From CAZWSE01 sp964636575 (GTDB lineage Bacteria > Pseudomonadota > Alphaproteobacteria > Rhodobacterales > Rhodobacteraceae): a stretch of DNA of 5,108 bases. Under the pieces are notes generated by a model that was not told the origin of the DNA, did not search any database, and worked only from the letters and a program-made list of their open reading frames with translations. Positions 1 through 5,084 of the stretch are shown here, piece by piece. Every line of letters begins with the position of its first letter. The stretch's first letter is position 1. The stretch covers positions 1 to 5,108 of the forward strand of contig CAZWSE010000159.1 of NCBI GenBank assembly GCA_964636575.1. The letters run 5' to 3'. Made by a program: the position numbers and the translations under genes.

Positions 1-17
1 ATAAATTCGTAGCTCAT
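1..17 (-). CDS. 5' end of a further operon gene, cut by the window edge
   Basis: An ATG at 17-15 overlaps the TGA stop of the upstream dehydrogenase gene in an ATGA junction and opens a frame reading M-S-Y-E-F before the window ends. A clear Shine-Dalgarno core, GGAGG (minus strand, 31-27), lies 9 bases before this ATG, inside the last codons of the dehydrogenase. The same kind of overlap occurs at the preceding junction, which supports a genuine fourth cistron of the operon. Enoyl-CoA hydratase or acyl-CoA dehydrogenase would fit the pathway, but this is only inference: five residues cannot identify a family. Confidence 0.55.
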
Positions 18-1306
18 ACCTTCAATCCTCCGGTATCAATCTCGGTAAATTTGCCGCCCGTCGCGGCAAGCTCGCGCAGGGTCTTGGCAGGGGCAAAGGC
101 AGGATCCTCAGCACCTAGCTGTTCCATCCGCGCCAGCACCGCCTGCGCACCAACCATATCGCCATAGAACATCGGCCCACCCTTATCGGGCGGCCAGCCG
201 TAGCCGTTCAGCCAGACCACATCCACATCAGACGGGCGCTGCGCCTTGTTCTCTTCCAGGATTTTGACGGCCTCGTTTATCATCGGATAGATGCAGATCT
301 CGGTGATCTCATCGGCGCTCATGGTGCTGGGCTTTGCCCCCGTGATGTCGCGGATAATGCCGGCGGTCACATCAGAAGGAATGGGCCGCCGCGCGTCGTC
401 GTAATCATAAAATCCCGCCTTGGTTTTCTGCCCGCGCCGGTCAAGCTCGCACAACGCATCGCGGATCGGATTGTCGGTCTTGGCGCCCTTGGACCAGCCA
501 ATATCCAAACCCGCCAGATCGCTCATCTGAAAGGGGCCCATCTTGAACCCGAAGGCATTCAGCGCCGCATCCACATCCCAAGGCATGACGCCTTGATAGA
601 CCAGTTTGTTGGCCTGAATCTGGCGCATAAACAAAATCCGGTTGCCCACAAATCCGGGGCAGACACCGACGAGCGTGGCAATCTTGTTGATGTCTTTGGC
701 CAGCGCCATGCAGGTGGCGACAACATCGTCAGCCGTATGCTTGGCGCGCACGATTTCCAGCAGCTTCATCACATTCGCAGGCGAAAAGAAGTGCAGCCCG
801 ATCACGTCCTCAGGCCGCTTGGTCATGGACGCGATTTCGTTGATATCGAGCGCAGATGTATTGGTCGCCAGAATGGCCCCCTGCTTCATCACCGCATCAA
901 GTTCAGTAAAGATCTTGCGCTTCAGATCCATGTTCTCAAACACGGCTTCAATGACCAGATCACAGTCCGCCAGATCAGCAATGGAAAGCCGCCCGTCAAA
1001 GCGGGCCATGCGGGCCTCGACTTCATCTTGGGGAAAACGCCCCTTGTCGGAAGACCGCTGATAATTGCCGCGCACGACGCCCAAACCACGGTCCAACGCC
1101 TCTTGGGTGGTCTCCACGATTTTGACCTCGATGCCAGCAGTCGCAAAGTTCATCGCAATACCGCCGCCCATGGTACCCGCCCCGATGATGCCCACGGTTT
1201 TGATCGCGCGCTTGGGCGTTGCCGGATCAAGACCCGGCACGGTCCATGCATCAGCCCCCGCCTGCGCGATGTAGGCGCCAATTTCGGCTTCACTCGGTTG
1301 GGTCAT
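14..1306 (-). CDS. 3-hydroxyacyl-CoA dehydrogenase, stand-alone FadB/FadJ C-terminal-type (430 aa)
   Basis: This enzyme performs the NAD-dependent oxidation of (S)-3-hydroxyacyl-CoA to 3-ketoacyl-CoA in beta-oxidation, in the cytoplasm. A Rossmann NAD-binding domain starts at about residue 37, with the dinucleotide motif GAGTMGGGIA at 42-51. Expected active-site residues are visible: Ser151 in NTS, His172 in GLHFFSP, Glu184 in LLEIV and Asn222 in PGFVGNR. The substrate-binding helical domain follows from about 215 (GPFQMSDLAGLDIGW, 257-271). A second, degenerate helical copy ends with GYGWPPDKGGPMFYGD (368-383), as in multifunctional FadB/FadJ/peroxisomal enzymes. No enoyl-CoA hydratase domain precedes it, yet residues about 22-37 (TVPGLDPATPKRAIKT) resemble the linker between the two domains of those fused enzymes. 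The ATG at 1306 overlaps the synthetase stop (ATGA) and has GAGGA 9 bases upstream (1320-1316). The family call is firm; the substrate chain type is unknown. Confidence 0.95.
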   Translation of the reverse strand: MTQPSEAEIGAYIAQAGADAWTVPGLDPATPKRAIKTVGIIGAGTMGGGIAMNFATAGIEVKIVETTQEALDRGLGVVRGNYQRSSDKGRFPQDEVEARMARFDGRLSIADLADCDLVIEAVFENMDLKRKIFTELDAVMKQGAILATNTSALDINEIASMTKRPEDVIGLHFFSPANVMKLLEIVRAKHTADDVVATCMALAKDINKIATLVGVCPGFVGNRILFMRQIQANKLVYQGVMPWDVDAALNAFGFKMGPFQMSDLAGLDIGWSKGAKTDNPIRDALCELDRRGQKTKAGFYDYDDARRPIPSDVTAGIIRDITGAKPSTMSADEITEICIYPMINEAVKILEENKAQRPSDVDVVWLNGYGWPPDKGGPMFYGDMVGAQAVLARMEQLGAEDPAFAPAKTLRELAATGGKFTEIDTGGLKV

Positions 1307-3009
1307 AGCTTGGCGTCCTCATTGTCCAGACAGGCAGTGCGAATGGCACGGCGGTCGATCTTGTCAGTGGCCCCACGGATCAGGGGGGTATGCTGCACCC
1401 ACAGGTGCGCCGGAATTTTGAACTTGGCGAGGTGACTGGACAAAAACGCATCCACATCCGCCTTCGTCATCTGCACACCTTCGCGCAGCTGAATGGCAGC
1501 GCCCACAGCCTCGCCCAACCTCGCATCAGGCACAGAAAAGGCAGCGGCTTCCAGCACGTCAGGATAGCGATGCAACGCGCCTTCGACATCAAGACAGGCA
1601 ATATTTTCACCACCGCGAATGATGATGTTCTTCTTGCGATCCAGAATGGTGACATAGCCATCGGCATCCAGCACGCCCAGATCACCCGTGCGCAGCCAGC
1701 CGTCATCCATCGTCTCGGCGGTGGCTTCGGGCTTGTTCAGATAGCAGCGCATATTGGCGGGGCTTTTGACGGTGATCTCGCCCAGTTCGCCCACGGGCAC
1801 ATCATTGCCGGCATCGTCCAGCATCCGCAGTTCCTGAACCGGCGGATGCAGCTTGCCTGCGGCCTCGGGACGGGCTTTGTAGTCATCCCCGATCATACCA
1901 ATGCCAAGGGCGTTGGTTTCGGTCATCCCCCAGCCCGTGGCGACACCAGCATTGGGGAAGGTTTCAGCCAGTTGAGCGACCTGCGCACCGGGGCGCTTGG
2001 CCCCACCAGCGCCAAGGTAATCCATCAAAGGCAGCGATTCCCCCATGGCCTTTGCGGCCTCCATCAGCTCGGCGGATTGGGTCGGCACACCTAAGAAACG
2101 GGTAATGTCATTGTCGCGCATCAGGCGCACGGCCTCTTGCGCATCCCACTTATGCATCAAGGTAATCTTGGCCCCCGCAGGCAGGGACAACAGGAACAAG
2201 GGATGGGTGGCTGTGACATGAAACAGCGGCGTGACCACAAGCGCAGAGGGGCGCGGCGGTTCCGGCGCGTCGGGGGCAGGGGGGTCAATCAGCGGCGCAA
2301 TGACAGACTGCATCAGCCAGCTAAAGACCGCATTCACAGCCCCGCGATGGGTCTGAACGACGCCCTTGGGGTGACCCGTGGTGCCTGACGAATACATGAT
2401 CGCGAAATCATCATCCGTGTCGATAGCAACCTCCGGCGGCGTCTCAGCAGCGGCACCATCGCGCAGCGCAGTCAGATCATGCGCCGTCGTCCCTTCGGCA
2501 TCACGCACACCAATCAAGGTCAGACCAAGCGCGCCTTGCAAGGGCATCAAACGCTCCATGCGGGGACCATCGGCAAAGACCACCTTGGCCTCGCTGTCCT
2601 TCATCGCGTAGTCGAGCTCTTCCGTCGTCCACCACGCGTTCACAAACACAACGACACCGCCGATGGATGAAATGGCCAGCACAAGCATCAACAGCTCGGG
2701 ATAGTTGCGCATGGCGATGGCGATGCGGTCGCCTTGACGCAAGCCAAGCGCGTCGCGCAGGGCATGGGCCAGCCGGTTCACGCCAGCGGTGAACTCGGCA
2801 TAGGTCAGGGTCTCGCCTTCATAGGCAATATAATCGAGCGTCCCGTTGCCGTGCCGTTCCCAACCAGCGGCCATAAGCGATGGCACGGTGGGCGGAATGT
2901 TCTTGAAGGCTTTAACAGTGACACCACGCACTTTGACATGATGGACTTCAAAGGCAGGCTCGTTCGCGACCACATGGGCCACGGCTTGTTCTGGTGTCAT
3001 CGCCGTCAT
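1303..3009 (-). CDS. Acyl-CoA synthetase (class I adenylate-forming, AMP-binding)
   Basis: This cytoplasmic enzyme activates a carboxylic acid with ATP and CoA, via an acyl-adenylate, to acyl-CoA. Using the ATG at 3009 (568 aa), the signature P-loop IMYSSGTTGHPKG is at 204-216, GWGMTET at 359-365, and GWLRTGDLG at 437-445 with the ribose-binding Asp443. The hinge DRKKNIIIRGGENI is at 457-470. The C-terminal catalytic lysine is probably Lys550 in DKIDRR. Length suits the family. A proline-rich stretch (about 239-255) lies between the P-loop and the PLFH motif. Three in-frame starts exist: TTG 3045, ATG 3009 and ATG 3000. Neither ATG has its own good Shine-Dalgarno site; the only strong one (GGGAGGGG, 3043-3036) serves an out-of-frame ATG at 3032 whose tiny ORF ends in an ATGA overlap with the 3009 start, so 3009 is preferred. 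Its stop overlaps the dehydrogenase start. The acid substrate cannot be read from the sequence. Confidence 0.94.
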   Translation of the reverse strand: MTAMTPEQAVAHVVANEPAFEVHHVKVRGVTVKAFKNIPPTVPSLMAAGWERHGNGTLDYIAYEGETLTYAEFTAGVNRLAHALRDALGLRQGDRIAIAMRNYPELLMLVLAISSIGGVVVFVNAWWTTEELDYAMKDSEAKVVFADGPRMERLMPLQGALGLTLIGVRDAEGTTAHDLTALRDGAAAETPPEVAIDTDDDFAIMYSSGTTGHPKGVVQTHRGAVNAVFSWLMQSVIAPLIDPPAPDAPEPPRPSALVVTPLFHVTATHPLFLLSLPAGAKITLMHKWDAQEAVRLMRDNDITRFLGVPTQSAELMEAAKAMGESLPLMDYLGAGGAKRPGAQVAQLAETFPNAGVATGWGMTETNALGIGMIGDDYKARPEAAGKLHPPVQELRMLDDAGNDVPVGELGEITVKSPANMRCYLNKPEATAETMDDGWLRTGDLGVLDADGYVTILDRKKNIIIRGGENIACLDVEGALHRYPDVLEAAAFSVPDARLGEAVGAAIQLREGVQMTKADVDAFLSSHLAKFKIPAHLWVQHTPLIRGATDKIDRRAIRTACLDNEDAKL

Positions 3010-3043
3010 TGCGGCACCGGACTGATCTGCATATTCCCCTCCC
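3006..3043 (-). promoter_or_regulatory. Possible 8-codon leader ORF with strong ribosome binding site, coupled to the synthetase
   Basis: GGGAGGGG (3043-3036) contains the core GGAGG, placed 5 bases before an ATG at 3032. That ATG opens the frame M-Q-I-S-P-V-P-Q and stops at TGA 3008-3006, which overlaps the synthetase ATG at 3009 (ATGA). The synthetase reading frame has no comparable ribosome binding site of its own, so ribosomes may load on this mini-ORF and re-initiate. Alternatively the synthetase starts at TTG 3045, or at an ATG with weak initiation, and the mini-ORF is chance; a one-base sequencing error could also create this picture. No attenuator hairpin or run of a single amino acid codon is evident. 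Confidence 0.4.
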
Positions 3044-3087
3044 AAGGCAATGCGGCGGCCACGCGGTCAATGCCGCGACTGGCCCTG

Positions 3088-3106
3088 AGTCTCTGACGTT
3101 CAGACT
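3088..3106. promoter_or_regulatory. Palindromic site upstream of the synthetase operon
   Basis: Two overlapping dyads are present: AGTCT-N9-AGACT (3088-3106) and TCTGA-CGT-TCAGA (3092-3104). They lie about 80 bases upstream of the synthetase start in a stretch with no convincing gene. Size and location would suit a dimeric repressor of the TetR or GntR type that controls acyl-CoA genes, but no known consensus is recognised and the arms are short. Confidence 0.3.
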
Positions 3107-3139
3107 AACAGGTAATCCGGCGCTGCCAATACCGCAGAA

Positions 3140-3154
3140 CGGAACGTCATTCCG
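3140..3154. promoter_or_regulatory. Short palindrome CGGAA-N5-TTCCG
   Basis: A perfect 5-base dyad with a 5-base spacer lies about 130 bases upstream of the synthetase start and 16 bases from the assembly gap. It shares the octamer TGACGTTC, here on the minus strand, with the palindrome at 3092-3104, where it is on the plus strand. It could be a second half of the same control region. Because the gap hides the flanking sequence, the true context is unknown. Confidence 0.22.
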
Positions 3155-3170
3155 CGAAATAGGGGGTTGG

Positions 3171-3270
3171 NNNNNNNNNNNNNNNNNNNNNNNNNNNNNN
3201 NNNNNNNNNNNNNNNNNNNNNNNNNNNNNNNNNNNNNNNNNNNNNNNNNNNNNNNNNNNNNNNNNNNNNN
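3171..3270. other. Assembly gap of exactly 100 Ns
   Basis: All 100 positions are N, a size commonly used as a placeholder for a gap of unknown length. It removes the 3' end of the oxidoreductase gene and whatever lies between that gene and the acyl-CoA operon. The true distance, and even the absence of another gene here, cannot be judged. An open frame that appears to run through the Ns to a stop at 3147 is not evidence of a continuous gene. Confidence 0.98.
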
Positions 3271-4295
3271 GTCAGCTTGATCACCCGCTTGCCAAAGTTC
3301 TCGCCGCGCAGCAGGCCGATAAATGCACTCGGGGCGTTCTCAAACCCGTCGACCATGTCTTCAAGGTATTTGATCTTGCCGGATGCCACCCAGTCGCCCA
3401 TCTGCTTGGCGAATTCCGGATACAGATGCCCGAAGTCGTCAAACACGATAAAGCCGCGCACGGTCATCCGGTTGCGCAGGATCATCCCCATCAGCATGTT
3501 CAAGCGATCCGGCCCATCGGGCAGGGCGGTCAGATTGTATTGCGAAATGATGCCACAGACAGGCACGCGGGCAGAGGGGTTCAGCAAGGGCAGAACCGCA
3601 TCCAGAACAGCGCCGCCGACGTTTTCAAAGTAGATATCGATACCGTCCGGCACAGCCTCTTTCAGCAGTTTGGGAAAGCCCGCCGCCTTGTGATCGATGC
3701 AGGCATCAAAGCCGAGCGTATCGACCACATGCGCACATTTATCAGCGCCACCCGCGATACCGACCACACGGCAGCCCATGATCTTGGCCATCTGACCCAC
3801 GGTCGCGCCCACAGGGCCACTTGCGGCGGCAACAACAAGCGTCTCGCCTTCTTTGGGTTTGCCGATCTGGGTCAAAGCGCCGTAGGCCGTCAGCCCCGGC
3901 ATGCCCATCACGCCAAGCGCCCAGGACGGGTGTTGCGGGTCTTTGCCCATGTTGATCGTGCCCACGCCATCGGACAGGGCATAATCCTGCCAGCCACCGC
4001 CAGCCACAACCCAATCGCCAGCTTCAAAGCCCTTCACATCCGATGTCACGACCTGCGCGACCGTGCCGCCAACCATCACGCCGCCGACCTCAACAGGGAC
4101 AGCATAGGACTTCGCGTCGCTCATCCGGCCGCGCATATAGGGGTCAAGCGACAGGTACTCATTGCGCAACAACATCTGCCCCGCACCCGCCGTTGGCACG
4201 TCGCCCGTTTCCAAACGAAGGGTATTCTCATCCGGCTCGCCCACAGGGCGTTCGGCCAAAACAAACTGACGGTTCACGGTATCGGACTGGGGCAT
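3271..4295 (-). CDS. curA: NADP-dependent oxidoreductase, CurA-like zinc-free MDR family; last codons lost in the gap
   Basis: This is a medium-chain dehydrogenase/reductase without zinc, of the leukotriene B4 12-hydroxydehydrogenase / CurA group, which uses NADPH to reduce the C=C bond of enones such as curcumin. The N-terminal GroES-like domain carries YLSLDPYMRGRM (47-58) and VGGVMVGGTV (70-79). The Rossmann domain has AAASGPVGATVGQMAK (156-171), VVGIAGGADKC (177-187) and the family motif ENVGG (224-228). The visible 341 residues reach NFGKRVIKL, close to the natural end; E. coli CurA is about 345 residues, so probably only a few codons and the stop are missing. The ATG at 4295 is preceded by AAGGA (4308-4304) with a good 9-base spacing. 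It shares orientation with the acyl-CoA operon, but the gap prevents calling it part of that operon. The physiological substrate is unknown; the symbol marks the family resemblance. Confidence 0.93.
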
Positions 4296-4359
4296 GGGGG
4301 GTATCCTTTTTGATGTAGGTCACGGCACCGCATTCCGGCGCGTTTTCCGCAGCAGGCCA

Positions 4360-4406
4360 TTCCCTAAGGTCATAGTCAAGACGCTGCGCCAGACGACCCT
4401 TAGGAA
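4360..4406. repeat. Interrupted inverted repeat upstream of the oxidoreductase gene
   Basis: CCTAAGGTC (4363-4371) pairs with GACCCTTAGG (4395-4404) as nine base pairs with one bulged C. The outer bases TTCC (4360-4363) and GGAA (4403-4406) can extend the pairing if the bulge is shifted. It is not followed by a T run on either strand, so it is unlikely to be an intrinsic terminator. On the minus strand TTGACT (4379-4374), a good -35-like hexamer, lies in its loop, but no matching -10 follows at 16-18 bases. An operator or a leader hairpin for the oxidoreductase gene are both possible. Confidence 0.3.
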
Positions 4407-4446
4407 CGTCGCGGCAGTTTTGGGTGGGGCGGGCGATTGGGTAAGG

Positions 4447-4473
4447 TTGAAATTAATGCGCATATTCTATACA
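4447..4473 (+). promoter_or_regulatory. Candidate promoter of ccdAB
   Basis: TTGAAA (4447-4452) matches the -35 consensus at five of six bases. TATACA (4468-4473) is a reasonable -10, with a short 15-base spacer; TACACA two bases further on would give 17. This is the only strongly AT-rich stretch in the intergenic region. Transcription would begin near 4480, leaving a leader of about 35 bases before ccdA. No other good promoter is seen close to ccdA. Confidence 0.45.
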
Positions 4474-4488
4474 CATAAGAATGTGCAT
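4456..4488. promoter_or_regulatory. Paired ATGYGCAT boxes, candidate CcdA/CcdAB operator
   Basis: ATGCGCAT (4456-4463, a perfect 8-base palindrome) and ATGTGCAT (4481-4488, one mismatch from it) sit 25 bases apart, flanking the proposed -10 and covering the likely transcription start. Antitoxins with a ribbon-helix-helix domain such as CcdA bind paired or repeated palindromes at their own promoter and repress with the toxin as co-repressor. The arrangement fits that model, but the assignment to CcdA is inferred from position only. Confidence 0.4.
4470..4478 (+). repeat. Left copy of a 9-base direct repeat bracketing ccdAB
   Basis: TACACATAA here recurs at 5070-5078, exactly 600 bases downstream, and the two copies match at 12 of 14 bases if extended to the following ATG. 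This copy overlaps the proposed -10 of the ccdAB promoter. It may be a shared protein-binding site, a trace of insertion, or chance. Confidence 0.35.
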
Positions 4489-4516
4489 GCCCAATCATGA
4501 AACAGGACGCCACCCC

Positions 4517-4747
4517 ATGAACACACAGCCCCGCAAGCCCACGAACCTGTCACTGGACGCAGACCTGTTGTCCGAAGCCAAAGCGCTTAAGGTCAACCTG
4601 TCCCGCGCAGCAGAAGACGGGGTGCGCAGTGCCGTCGCCTCGGCCAAAGCGCAGCAATGGAAAGCGGAAAACGAACAAGCGCTGCGCAGCTCGAACGACT
4701 ATGTTGAAACACACGGGCTACCGCTCGACAGCTTCCGGCAGTTCTGA
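4517..4747 (+). CDS. ccdA: Type II antitoxin CcdA
   Basis: This 76-residue antitoxin would bind and neutralise the gyrase poison CcdB and repress its own operon. The N-terminal part (about 8-41: TNLSLDADLLSEAKALKVNL and following) fits a ribbon-helix-helix DNA-binding fold. The C-terminal part (WKAENEQALRSSNDYVETHG, 48-67) closely resembles the flexible CcdB-binding tail of F-plasmid CcdA, which carries the same WKAEN. Length is near the usual 72 residues. The start at 4517 is chosen because AGGA (4504-4507) lies 9 bases upstream and the protein then begins at the expected point. An in-frame ATG at 4481 would add 12 residues unlike the family and would fall on the proposed operator. The stop TGA overlaps the ccdB ATG by one base (TGATG), implying translational coupling. 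Confidence 0.92.
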   Translation: MNTQPRKPTNLSLDADLLSEAKALKVNLSRAAEDGVRSAVASAKAQQWKAENEQALRSSNDYVETHGLPLDSFRQF

Positions 4748-5046
4748 TGGCCAAATACGATGTCTATGCAAACCCGACCGGGCAAGGCTTTGTGCTGGAC
4801 GTCCAAACCGACCTGCTGAGCGACTTAAACACGCGCGTGGTGGTGCCGCTTTTGCCGCAAGCGACAGCCCCCAAACCAGCCACCCGATTGAACCCGACCT
4901 TTGAGATCAACGGCGACACCTTTGTGATGGTCACGCAGTTTATGGCAGCCGTGCCCTTGGGCGTGCTCAGCAAACCCGTTGGCAGCCTTGAAGGACAGTT
5001 TGATCAGATCACATCCGCCGTCGATATGCTGATGCAGGGGTTTTAG
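4747..5046 (+). CDS. ccdB: Type II toxin CcdB, DNA gyrase poison
   Basis: This is a 99-residue cytoplasmic toxin; F-plasmid CcdB (101 residues) binds the GyrA dimer and traps gyrase in a cleaved-DNA complex. Family features run in order: an N-terminal strand (KYDVYANP, 3-10), FVLDVQTDLLSDLNTRVVVPLLP (15-37, matching the DVQ-D and VIPL segments of F CcdB), PTFEINGDTFVMVTQFMAAVP (50-70) and a C-terminal helix ITSAVDMLMQGF (88-99). The F-plasmid protein ends WGI, residues known to matter for toxicity; here the ending is QGF, so Gly is kept while Trp and Ile are replaced. From memory, such endings occur in chromosomal relatives, so loss of toxicity cannot be assumed. There is no clear ribosome binding site of its own; translation is probably coupled to ccdA through TGATG. 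The frame is intact. Confidence 0.93.
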   Translation: MAKYDVYANPTGQGFVLDVQTDLLSDLNTRVVVPLLPQATAPKPATRLNPTFEINGDTFVMVTQFMAAVPLGVLSKPVGSLEGQFDQITSAVDMLMQGF

Positions 5047-5056
5047 GGCCACCCTA
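5044..5056. repeat. Small hairpin at the ccdB stop codon
   Basis: TAGGG-CCA-CCCTA forms a five-pair stem with a three-base loop that includes the TAG stop of ccdB. No T run follows, so it is a poor intrinsic terminator, though it may slow 3' exonucleases. It is the only stem-like structure noted between ccdB and the window end. Confidence 0.25.
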
Positions 5057-5069
5057 GTTCGACCGACTT

Positions 5070-5078
5070 TACACATAA
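5070..5078 (+). repeat. Right copy of the 9-base direct repeat bracketing ccdAB
   Basis: TACACATAA is identical to 4470-4478. It lies 24 bases after the ccdB stop in the short AT-rich gap before a possible convergent gene end. CATAAT within and just after it looks like a -10 hexamer, but no -35 precedes it at the right distance. Confidence 0.35.
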
Positions 5079-5084
5079 TCATGC

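Noticed and set aside
593..1435. 280-codon plus-strand open frame
   Set aside because: It is antisense to the well-supported dehydrogenase and the synthetase end, with no family motif; typical of GC-rich antisense frames.
1390..2094. 234-codon plus-strand open frame
   Set aside because: It is antisense to conserved motifs of the synthetase; the composition is low-information and no family is recognised.
3036..3074. TTGACC (minus strand 3070-3065) as the -35 of the synthetase promoter
   Set aside because: No acceptable -10 hexamer lies 16-18 bases downstream; the sequence there is GC-rich and leads directly into the ribosome binding site.
3147..3170. Apparent C-terminus PTPYFAE of the oxidoreductase on the far side of the gap
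   Set aside because: The family ends within a few residues of NFGKRVIKL, which is reached before the gap; the extra tail only arises because Ns contain no stop.
2994..4313. Long plus-strand open frame running through the gap
   Set aside because: It spans 100 Ns and lies antisense to the synthetase 5' end and the whole oxidoreductase gene. It has no domain resemblance and is rich in His, Arg and Gln, as expected from the complement of a GC-rich gene.
4481..4516. Upstream in-frame ATG for ccdA, adding MCMPNHETGRHP
   Set aside because: It falls in the putative operator next to the expected transcription start and lacks a ribosome binding site. The added residues have no family counterpart, whereas 4517 has AGGA at good spacing.
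5044..5056. Hairpin as an intrinsic terminator for ccdAB
   Set aside because: The stem has only five pairs, overlaps the stop codon and is not followed by a T run.
4825..5082. Minus-strand open frame opposite ccdB
   Set aside because: It is antisense to a clear CcdB protein and has no recognisable features.
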